The notes under the pieces: model-generated
The model's input: the letters and a program-made list of their open reading frames with translations, nothing else
What the model was told of the DNA's origin: nothing
The model's database searches: none
In this document: positions 16,229 to 22,173 of the stretch, one piece after another
Layout of the letters: each line of letters begins with the position of its first letter
Position numbering within the stretch: the stretch's first letter is position 1
NCBI GenBank assembly: GCA_014871665.1
Contig: WGSL01000017.1
Span: 1 to 33,315, forward strand
Direction of reading: 5' to 3'
Origin: Collinsella sp.
Lineage (GTDB): Bacteria; Actinomycetota; Coriobacteriia; Coriobacteriales; Coriobacteriaceae
DNA: 33,315 nucleotides
Position numbers and translations under genes: made by a program

Positions 16229-16716
16229 AAGGACGTCAGGTAGTTTCTTGCGTCTACTACACTCATTGCTGCGACGGGTGCGTGTGAACAGAGTTTGACA
16301 TCGTTGGTGACCAGCAAATCTGCTTGGGAGCGTATCGCTGCCGCAATGATTAAATCGTCTTCGTAATCGCTATGGAGCTTACGCTGCTTACTCGCCATCC
16401 ATATGTCGCTCAGGTCGCAGGGCACGGGCGTAGCAAGCTGCGACAACACATCAAGACAATCCCATGCGAGTGATGTCGCCGCCGAAGCGGCATCTTGGGA
16501 TAGTGAGCCATGCTCTCGCCGATACCACGCCTTATGTTCGCTCGAAATCAAATAGAACAGGTCTTTGGACGATGTCGCCGCATACAGCAAATCAACCTGA
16601 GCCGCGCACGCATCACGTAGAAACTCAATCGCCGCCGAACGACCGCGTCGTTGGGGAATGAAGTAATCGAGCCACACGTTGGTGTCAACCAAGATGCGCT
16701 TTGGATTCTCACTCAC
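16225..16716 (-). CDS. PIN domain toxin/ribonuclease
   Basis: This 163-residue PIN-domain protein is predicted to be a metal-dependent RNase toxin. Acidic residues typical of the PIN active site are seen in RILVDTNVWLDYF (Asp11), SDYEDDLIIAAA and DLLVTND. It starts at GTG 16716, eight bases inside the 3' end of the RelB/DinJ-like gene, so the two are translationally coupled with the antitoxin first, the classical type II layout. Its 3' end overlaps the convergent dehydrogenase stop. Composition is less GC-rich than the flanks. The RNA target is unknown. Confidence 0.87.
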   Translation of the reverse strand: MSENPKRILVDTNVWLDYFIPQRRGRSAAIEFLRDACAAQVDLLYAATSSKDLFYLISSEHKAWYRREHGSLSQDAASAATSLAWDCLDVLSQLATPVPCDLSDIWMASKQRKLHSDYEDDLIIAAAIRSQADLLVTNDVKLCSHAPVAAMSVVDARNYLTSF

Positions 16717-17089
16717 AGAGCCAGCTCATCTCCTCGCCGTAGCGATCCGCGTAGGCGTTCCGTTTGAGTTCTTCATCGCCCGAGGGCTGCACCTTAGCCA
16801 AGTCAATTTCCGATTCACGGCAAGCAGCAGCGAACAGTTGCAAACCTTGGTCGATGAGTTCGAGCTTGTGCTTGGCGACTATCTCCCGCTCGCGCTGTTC
16901 CGCCCGGGCACGACTGGGCGAAAGGAGGTCCTGGAGCGCGCCGGGCCGATCAGCCAGAGATGCCGCAAGTTGCCAGAGCGCACGCACCGCTTGGCTCGGC
17001 GTCATACCGGCCCTGGAGAGAGCAGCGTCCCCACTCCTTTTAAGATCGGCATCGAGACGCACGTTGATCTGAGCGGCTGTTGTGGTCAT
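16709..17089 (-). CDS. RelB/DinJ-family antitoxin
   Basis: This 126-residue protein has an N-terminal ribbon-helix-helix domain: INVRLDADLKRSGDAALSRA followed by GMTPSQAVRALWQLAA, characteristic of RelB/DinJ antitoxins. The C-terminal part (about residues 50-126) is charged and longer than in usual 80-95-residue members; it probably wraps the toxin. AAGGAGG just upstream of ATG 17089 is a near-perfect ribosome site, and a good promoter lies ahead. The partner is a PIN protein rather than the RelE/YafQ toxin usual for this antitoxin family. Autorepression by the RHH domain is expected from the family. Confidence 0.85.
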   Translation of the reverse strand: MTTTAAQINVRLDADLKRSGDAALSRAGMTPSQAVRALWQLAASLADRPGALQDLLSPSRARAEQREREIVAKHKLELIDQGLQLFAAACRESEIDLAKVQPSGDEELKRNAYADRYGEEMSWLCE

Positions 17090-17114
17090 GACCCCTCCTT
17101 AATACTTTAAAATT

Positions 17115-17143
17115 ATCATAAAACTCTATGGTAGATACGTAAA
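17115..17143 (-). promoter_or_regulatory. Promoter of the antitoxin-toxin operon
   Basis: On the minus strand TTTACG (17143-17138) and TATGAT (17120-17115) are 17 bases apart. The predicted start is only about ten bases ahead of the AAGGAGG ribosome site, so the leader is very short. Confidence 0.55.
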
Positions 17144-17184
17144 GCATGTATAGCATTTATTAGCATTAGCCGTACTCTGTACAC

Positions 17185-17218
17185 AAAAAGCCGCCGAGGC
17201 GCACTGCACCTCGGCGGC
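17185..17218 (-). terminator. Terminator of the M18 aminopeptidase gene
   Basis: GCCGCCGAGG and CCTCGGCGGC form a perfect 10-bp stem with a 9-base loop, followed on the minus strand by CTTTTTGTG. It lies downstream of the CCTGTCCC-family repeat at 17252. Confidence 0.85.
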
Positions 17219-17251
17219 CACGTACCACCGATCTAGTTCGGTTTCACCTTT

Positions 17252-17305
17252 GGCATTTGCCCAGATAAAACCTGCCAAAATTAACATCCCTTTTTGGCAG
17301 GTTTT
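17252..17305 (+). repeat. CCTGTCCC-loop palindromic repeat, copy 3 (diverged loop)
   Basis: Left flank GGCATTTGCCCAGAT, then AAAACCTGCCAAAA, a diverged loop TTAACATCCC and TTTTTGGCAGGTTTT. The right edge overlaps the minus-strand stop codon of the M18 aminopeptidase gene, so the repeat contributes its TAA. Confidence 0.85.
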
Positions 17306-18689
17306 AGAGCTCCACGCTTTCGGCGCCGTTGATGGTTAGGTTGCGCTCGTAGAAGGCGGTGAGGGCACGGATGGCGTACATCACGTCGCGCACGCCGCCG
17401 GTCTCGTAGCTCGAGTGCATGGCAAGCTGCGGCAGGCCCACGTCTACGGCATGCATACTCGCCTGCATATTGGACAGATTGCCAAGCGTGGAGCCGCCGG
17501 CCATATCGCTCTTGTTGGCGAAGGCCTGCGTGGGCACGTCAGCGTCATCGCAAATAGCCTGGAACACCGCGCGGCTAAAGGCATCGGTGCAGTAGTGCTG
17601 GTTGGCGGCTTCCTTGATAACGATGCCGCCGTTGAGCACAACCTGGTTGCGGGCATCGCACTTCTCGGCGTGGTTGGGGTGCACGGCATGCGCGTTGTCG
17701 CAGCTCACAAGCATCGAGGCGGCAAGTGCGCGATGGTACGACTCGTCGTCAAAGCCCAGCGATCCGTTGATGCGGCGCAGCGCGTCGGCCAAGAACGTCG
17801 ACATGGCGCCCTGCTTGGTCTCGGAGCCCACCTCCTCGTTATCAAAGCAGCAGAAGACCGAAACATCGTGCGCGTTCTCGGCACCCAAAAATGCCTGCAG
17901 CGAGGTGTAAGCGCAGGCCAGGTCGTCGAGCTTGGGCGTCGAGATAAACTCGTCGGCCCAACCCCAAATGCGCGCATCCTGACGATTGACCAGGAACAGA
18001 TCGCGGCCCAAAATCTGCTCGGGCTCAACGTCCAGCTCATCGGCAATCAGAGCGTCAAAATCTCCCTGCTTGAGTTCACCGGCGCTGATGAGCGGGCACA
18101 GGTCAACGGCTCGGTTGGGAGCAAAGCTCTCGTTAACGCCACGGTTCATATGGATGGCAAGGCTCGGGATGATGGCGACTTCGCGCTCGGTGGCGAGCAA
18201 GCGACTCTCGATGCGGTCACCCTCACGCACCAGCACGCGGCCCGCGAGCGCCAGCGGGCGGTCGAACCAGGTGTAGTCGATCATGCCGCCGTAGGCCTCG
18301 ATGTTCAGGCGCAGCGTCTCGCCCGCGCCGTCGAGCTCGGGCACGGCCTTGACCTTAAACGTCGGCGAATCGCTGTGCGACGCCGTCAGCTGAAAATGAT
18401 AGTCGCCGGCAACGCCGTCCTCGCCCCACGTAGCAGCCAGGTCCTCGCCCACCTTAAAGGCAACAACGCTCGAGGTGTTGCGCTGTGTGTAATAGCGACC
18501 GCCCGGCTCGATATCCCACGCCGCGTTCTCGGGCAGGTAGGTAAAGCCCGCCTCGTCGAGCTCGGCCATAATGGTCGCCGCCGTATGGAACATGCTGGGG
18601 CATGCCTCGATAAAGTCGATGAGGTCGTTGGCGGCCTCGATATCGTCAGCCGTCACGTGCACGCGCTCGGGCGTTTCCTGATCCGTCAT
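17304..18689 (-). CDS. M18 family aminopeptidase
   Basis: This metallopeptidase of about 461 residues removes N-terminal, often acidic, amino acids from peptides in the cytoplasm. Zinc-binding and catalytic elements of the M18 family are visible: TASHSDSP (His and Asp), the Glu pair in FDNEEVGSETKQGA, and the C-terminal His in AMHSSYET. Other family marks are HMNRGVN and SCDNAHAVHPNH. Start ATG 18689 is supported by AAGGGGAG upstream; the open frame to 18800 adds a basic stretch with no ribosome site. The reading frame ends in CTC-TAA-AAC-CTG-CC, that is, exactly at the edge of the palindromic repeat. Confidence 0.93.
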   Translation of the reverse strand: MTDQETPERVHVTADDIEAANDLIDFIEACPSMFHTAATIMAELDEAGFTYLPENAAWDIEPGGRYYTQRNTSSVVAFKVGEDLAATWGEDGVAGDYHFQLTASHSDSPTFKVKAVPELDGAGETLRLNIEAYGGMIDYTWFDRPLALAGRVLVREGDRIESRLLATEREVAIIPSLAIHMNRGVNESFAPNRAVDLCPLISAGELKQGDFDALIADELDVEPEQILGRDLFLVNRQDARIWGWADEFISTPKLDDLACAYTSLQAFLGAENAHDVSVFCCFDNEEVGSETKQGAMSTFLADALRRINGSLGFDDESYHRALAASMLVSCDNAHAVHPNHAEKCDARNQVVLNGGIVIKEAANQHYCTDAFSRAVFQAICDDADVPTQAFANKSDMAGGSTLGNLSNMQASMHAVDVGLPQLAMHSSYETGGVRDVMYAIRALTAFYERNLTINGAESVEL

Positions 18690-18850
18690 GCTCTCCCCTT
18701 TCGCTGGGTTGATGGTCCCTTCCAGCATACCCCGCCGCGCCAGCGCCGCACTCTTCATTCCGTGTTTAATCCCGCGCCGCTCGCCAAGTTGAGCCATCAT
18801 GCCCGTGCACCTTTTGCGACAATTACGCTAACAAGACGAGAGGAGCCGTC

Positions 18851-19936
18851 ATGAAGTCACGTAACATTGCCATCGCCTGCGGTGTCGCGGGAGTCGCCGT
18901 CGGCCTTGCCGCTGCCACCGGTATCGTTTATCACAAGCAAATCAAGTCCGCCGCGTCGCTCAAACGCTTGACCGGCTACGCGGATAGCTATGACCTGTAC
19001 GCAATCGACATCGCCTACGACTACGATCTTGATCGCATTATCGCCGCTGGCGTGCGCGACGACCAGGCCTACATCGATGCCGTGGTGGCGCAGGTGCTGC
19101 CCGGTGTGCCGGTACATGTCCAGGCGCCCCAGTTTGCCTGCAGCGCTTTTGTCGCCGTAGATACCGAAGGCCGCGTGCGCACCGGTCGCAATTACGACTT
19201 TAAGGACGACGCCTCGGCGCTGCTGGTGCGCAATCACCCACGTGGCGGCTATGCCTCCATCGGGTTTGCCGCCCTTAACAACCTGGGCGATAACACTCCG
19301 CTTGACTCCGTCGCCGGACGCGCCGCCGCACTCATGGGCCCGTTTGCCCAGCTCGACGGTGTTAACGAATGCGGCGTGTCCATTGCCGTACTCACCCTGG
19401 ATTCCAAGCCCTGTGACCAGGACACGCAACGCCCCGTCATCAATACCTCGCTCGCCATCCGTCTGGTGCTCGACCGTGCCGCCACCACGCAAGAAGCTGT
19501 CGACCTGCTTTCCGCCTACGACATGCACGCCATGGCAGGACGCGATTACCACTTCTTTATCAACGACGCCGCCGGTGACGCGCGCGTAGTAGAGTGGGAT
19601 CCGCGCGATCCGGACCGTGCTTTCAAAGCGACTCCTGTACGCCAGGTTACGAACTTCTACGCCTGCTATGGCGACGAAGTGCTGCCCAACCAAAAGAATG
19701 GCGAGCTGGGCCATGGTAAAGAGCGCGCCATCGCAATCGCCGATGTCCTTGACGCCCATGTCGGTGCCCAGGACGAGGCAGTCGCTTGGAAGGCCCTACG
19801 CGCTGCAGCGCAAGAACCCAATCCGAAAGACATCACCAGCAATACGCAATGGTCGGTCGTCTTTGACAATACCGAACCCGCCGCCGCCATTACGCTGCGC
19901 CGCCACTGGGGCGACGTCGATGCCTTCGCGCTGTAA
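18851..19936 (+). CDS. Membrane-anchored Ntn-type linear amide C-N hydrolase (choloylglycine hydrolase/C45-like)
   Basis: This 361-residue protein has an N-terminal hydrophobic segment (about residues 6-27) that could be a signal peptide or anchor, a pro-region of about 70 residues, and then an Ntn-hydrolase core. The presumed nucleophile is Cys97 in FACSAFVAVD, followed by GRNYDF (Arg113, Asn114), a pattern shared by choloylglycine hydrolase, acid ceramidase and acyltransferase C45 families. NECGVSIAVLTL and WSVVFDNT fit the later strands. Because Cys97 is internal, removal of the first 96 residues would be needed to expose it. The substrate is unknown; a bile-salt hydrolase would normally start directly at the Cys, so that is unlikely. 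AGGAG precedes the ATG. Confidence 0.8.
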   Translation: MKSRNIAIACGVAGVAVGLAAATGIVYHKQIKSAASLKRLTGYADSYDLYAIDIAYDYDLDRIIAAGVRDDQAYIDAVVAQVLPGVPVHVQAPQFACSAFVAVDTEGRVRTGRNYDFKDDASALLVRNHPRGGYASIGFAALNNLGDNTPLDSVAGRAAALMGPFAQLDGVNECGVSIAVLTLDSKPCDQDTQRPVINTSLAIRLVLDRAATTQEAVDLLSAYDMHAMAGRDYHFFINDAAGDARVVEWDPRDPDRAFKATPVRQVTNFYACYGDEVLPNQKNGELGHGKERAIAIADVLDAHVGAQDEAVAWKALRAAAQEPNPKDITSNTQWSVVFDNTEPAAAITLRRHWGDVDAFAL

Positions 19937-20005
19937 GGCGCTGGCACCGTCGTCCTTACGCTCGCCTGACGTTGCTTACATTTCCATACGCTTGAGCTAA
20001 CACGT

Positions 20006-20038
20006 TTTACCCCCGCATCAACAGTGTGCGGGGGTAAA
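20006..20038. terminator. Hairpin between the Ntn hydrolase and phosphofructokinase genes
   Basis: TTTACCCCCGCA (20006-20017) pairs perfectly with TGCGGGGGTAAA (20027-20038) across a 9-base loop. No long T-run follows. It lies between two plus-strand genes, 39 bases ahead of the kinase ATG, so it may end the first transcript or sit in the leader of the second. Confidence 0.55.
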
Positions 20039-20076
20039 CTTATGCGCATGTTATAACTTGCCCGGAAGGATTCACC

Positions 20077-21156
20077 ATGCTTAGGATCGGTCTTCTTACT
20101 AGTGGCGGCGACTGCCAGGCGCTCAACGCCACCATGCGCGGCATCGTCAAAACGCTTATGACCAATAGCGAAGAACCTATCGAGATCTATGGTTTTGAGG
20201 ACGGCTACCAGGGCCTTATCTACAGCAGGTTCCGCGTCATGACGCCCGCCGATTTTAGCGGTATCCTCACCCGCGGCGGCACCATCCTGGGCACGAGCCG
20301 CACACCGTTCAAGCGTCTGGATACCCCCGAGGCCGATGGTGTCGAGAAGGTGCCGGCAATGGTCCACACCTATCATAAGCTGCAACTCGATTGCCTGTTT
20401 ATGCTGGGCGGCAACGGCTCCACCAAGACCGCCAACCGCCTGCGCGAAGAGGGTCTCAACGTTATCGCCCTGCCCAAGACCATCGATAACGACACTTGGG
20501 GCACCGAGCTGACGTTTGGCTTTACGAGCGCCATCGACGTCGCCACCAAGTGTATCGACGACATCCACACTACCGCCTCGAGCCACGGCCGCGTGTTTGT
20601 CATCGAGATCATGGGCCACAAGGTTGGCTGGATTCCGCTGTACGCCGGCGTCGCGGGCGGTGCGGATGTCATCTTGATTCCCGAAATCCCCTACGACATG
20701 GATAACGTCATCAAGACCATCGAGCATCGCATGGAAACCGGCAGCCGCTTTACGATCGTAGCCGTCGCCGAGGGCGCTATCTCCAAGGAGGACGCGGCGT
20801 TGTCCAAGAAGGAGTACAAGAAGAAGCTCGCCGAGCGTACGAGCCCGTCGATTGTCTACGACATCGCCAAGGAGATCGAGGCCAAGACCGGTCGCGAGAC
20901 CCGCGTCGCCATCCCCGGTCACACGCAGCGCGGCGGCCAGCCCGACGCTCAGGACCGCATCTTTGCGACCCAGTGCGGCGTCGAGGCGGCACTGGGCTGC
21001 CTGCGCGGCGAGTTTGGCTACATGATTGCCCTGCGCGATGGAAAGATGTGCCACATGCCGCTCGAGGAGGTCGCCGGCAAGCTCAAGTATGTCGATCCCC
21101 AGAGCGACCTGGTGCGCGAGGCCAAGGCGTTGGGCATCAGCTTCGGCGACGAATAG
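20077..21156 (+). CDS. 6-phosphofructokinase (PfkA family, actinobacterial-type)
   Basis: This 359-residue glycolytic enzyme phosphorylates fructose 6-phosphate. Motifs are the nucleotide loop LLTSGGDCQALNA near the N-terminus, RGGTILGTSR, GGNGSTKTA (111-119), LPKTIDNDT (catalytic Asp in TIDND), GHKVGWIPL and PGHTQRGGQPD. Donor-specificity positions are mixed: Gly in GGNGS suggests ATP, whereas Lys in PKTIDND is the residue of pyrophosphate-type and actinobacterial enzymes. The Asp usual in GGDGS is Asn here. GGAAGGA precedes ATG 20077. It is longer than the 320-residue E. coli enzyme, as expected for this subgroup. The phosphoryl donor should be regarded as unresolved. A very long hairpin begins 24 bases after the stop. 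Confidence 0.92.
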   Translation: MLRIGLLTSGGDCQALNATMRGIVKTLMTNSEEPIEIYGFEDGYQGLIYSRFRVMTPADFSGILTRGGTILGTSRTPFKRLDTPEADGVEKVPAMVHTYHKLQLDCLFMLGGNGSTKTANRLREEGLNVIALPKTIDNDTWGTELTFGFTSAIDVATKCIDDIHTTASSHGRVFVIEIMGHKVGWIPLYAGVAGGADVILIPEIPYDMDNVIKTIEHRMETGSRFTIVAVAEGAISKEDAALSKKEYKKKLAERTSPSIVYDIAKEIEAKTGRETRVAIPGHTQRGGQPDAQDRIFATQCGVEAALGCLRGEFGYMIALRDGKMCHMPLEEVAGKLKYVDPQSDLVREAKALGISFGDE

Positions 21157-21179
21157 CCTCAGCCGAAATTCATCCCATC

Positions 21180-21276
21180 GGGCCCTCCGACCCCGCCCGA
21201 CGTATTTCGATTTGGCTCCTCCCTTGACTCCGTCAAAGGTCGCCAATCGAAATCGTCGGGCGGGGTCGGAGGGCCC
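21180..21276. repeat. Long near-perfect hairpin after the phosphofructokinase gene
   Basis: The first 23 bases of the arm (21180-21202, beginning GGGCCCTCCGACCCCG) are perfectly inverted at 21254-21276. The stem continues for about 12 more pairs with two single-base bulges. The 25-base loop contains a further TGAC/GTCA pairing. It is the first of three hairpins filling the gene-free stretch 21157-21734 and may serve as a transcription boundary, although no T-run follows. Confidence 0.85.
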
Positions 21277-21338
21277 TGCGTTTACATACTCGCCGAGGTT
21301 ATTCGTCTTCTTGCTGCGGGTGCCTGGCCTGAAATTCA

Positions 21339-21403
21339 GTTGCGGTGAAATAGTTCCTGCTTAGCCCGCAAATGGCTGAATCTAGGAACTATTCCACCGC
21401 AAC
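21339..21403. repeat. Long hairpin repeat, family B copy 2
   Basis: GTTGCGGTGAAATAGTTCCT (21339-21358) and AGGAACTATTCCACCGCAAC (21384-21403) form a 20-bp stem with one mismatch and a 25-base loop. The arms match the hairpin at 14157-14221 apart from one or two bases, while the loops differ. Confidence 0.85.
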
Positions 21404-21444
21404 TTACGTATGATCGGAGCGGCTACAGCACAAGCATCGGCGTT

Positions 21445-21625
21445 CGTTTGATGGTCCGCCACGAAATGGGGCCATCTACTACGTTTAACTCGATGGGGCC
21501 AACCATGACCGCCTTTTCGAAAATCGACAGGCCTTCTACCTGCGGTTTTGTTTTTTGTTTTCCCGGCATGGTTGAGGGTATCCAATTAAACATAGTAGAT
21601 AGGCCCATTTTGTGGCATACGACCC
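21445..21625. repeat. Long imperfect inverted repeat (about 55-bp arms)
   Basis: The segment around 21449-21507 is inverted at about 21567-21622 with roughly four fifths of positions matching. Well-matched blocks are GCCACGAAATGGG with CCCATTTTGTGGC, ATCTACTACGTTTAA with TTAAACATAGTAGAT, and CAACCATG with CATGGTTG. Several mismatches are transitions that would still give G-U pairs in RNA. Short open frames exist on both strands, but they mirror each other because of the inversion and have no convincing start sites, so no gene is called. Confidence 0.65.
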
Positions 21626-21734
21626 ATTCAAGCCCTATCTCGAAGGCTAAAGAGAGCCTCTCATCCACGCTTGCGAGCGAAAACCAAATAGAATGAAAGG
21701 CAAATGAAAAGCCCGTTTGACGAGCGGAGGACAT

Positions 21735-22055
21735 ATGCGCGACGTAGCCGAAAGCGACTGGAAGCTGTTTAAGAAAATGCTTCCTCAATGGCAAGAACGT
21801 TATATGGAAAAGCTCATCGGCCAGTACGTTGAGATACTGAATGGCGACAGCGAAGCGTCCAGTAGATTTTGGGCACTAGAAGAGAGCCTCAATAGAAACA
21901 AGCTGTCCTCAGGCGTAATTGCAAACGACATTCGCCGCAGCACAATGCACCGCGAGATAGCCAATTTGCTTATCGACAGCGTGATTACCCTTGACGACCT
22001 TGACGGTTTTACCGAGGACATTAAGAGCTATGCGCAGCACTGGATTGGCCAGTAA
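21735..22055 (+). CDS. Conserved small hypothetical protein (ESDWKLF family)
   Basis: This 106-residue soluble, mostly helical protein has no signal or membrane segment. It begins MRDVAESDWKLFKKMLPQWQ and contains ASSRFWALEESLNRNK and a C-terminal acidic helix (TLDDLDGFTEDIKS). From memory, short proteins of this shape occur in many gut Firmicutes and Coriobacteria and are sometimes labelled multidrug transporter, which cannot be right for a protein without membrane helices. GCGGAGG lies just upstream of ATG 21735; an in-frame ATG at 21717 is less well placed. Function is unknown. It stands alone after the hairpin-filled gap. Confidence 0.75.
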   Translation: MRDVAESDWKLFKKMLPQWQERYMEKLIGQYVEILNGDSEASSRFWALEESLNRNKLSSGVIANDIRRSTMHREIANLLIDSVITLDDLDGFTEDIKSYAQHWIGQ

Positions 22056-22093
22056 GGGCACTGAGCGACAAATATCCCCAGCAAAACGGGGCA

Positions 22094-22125
22094 AACGCCG
22101 GACCACCTAATGGTTGTCCGGCGTT
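22094..22125. terminator. Hairpin between convergent genes
   Basis: AACGCCGGAC (22094-22103) pairs perfectly with GTCCGGCGTT (22116-22125) across 12 bases. The right arm merges with the GGCGTTCGCCCAGAT flank of the adjacent palindromic repeat. It lies between genes ending at 22055 (+) and 22172 (-) and may act in both directions. Confidence 0.6.
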
Positions 22126-22173
22126 CGCCCAGATAAAACCTGCCAAAATAAACCTGTCCCTTTTTGGCAGGTT
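22120..22173 (+). repeat. CCTGTCCC-loop palindromic repeat, copy 4
   Basis: Left flank GGCGTTCGCCCAGAT, AAAACCTGCCAAAA, loop TAAACCTGTCCC, then TTTTTGGCAGGTT. The last bases are part of the minus-strand TAA stop of the FtsX-type permease gene (GAG-TAA-CCTGCC). Confidence 0.9.

Noticed and set aside
18851..19936. Bile-salt hydrolase assignment for the Ntn hydrolase
   Set aside because: The nucleophile is internal at residue 97 behind a membrane segment and pro-region, unlike true bile-salt hydrolases; only the superfamily can be supported.
21423..21794. Minus-strand open frame of about 120 codons in the hairpin island, and a mirrored plus-strand frame at 21448-21696
   Set aside because: The two frames resemble each other only because of the imperfect inverted repeat. 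Neither has a good ribosome site, and the minus frame overlaps the small gene starting at 21735.
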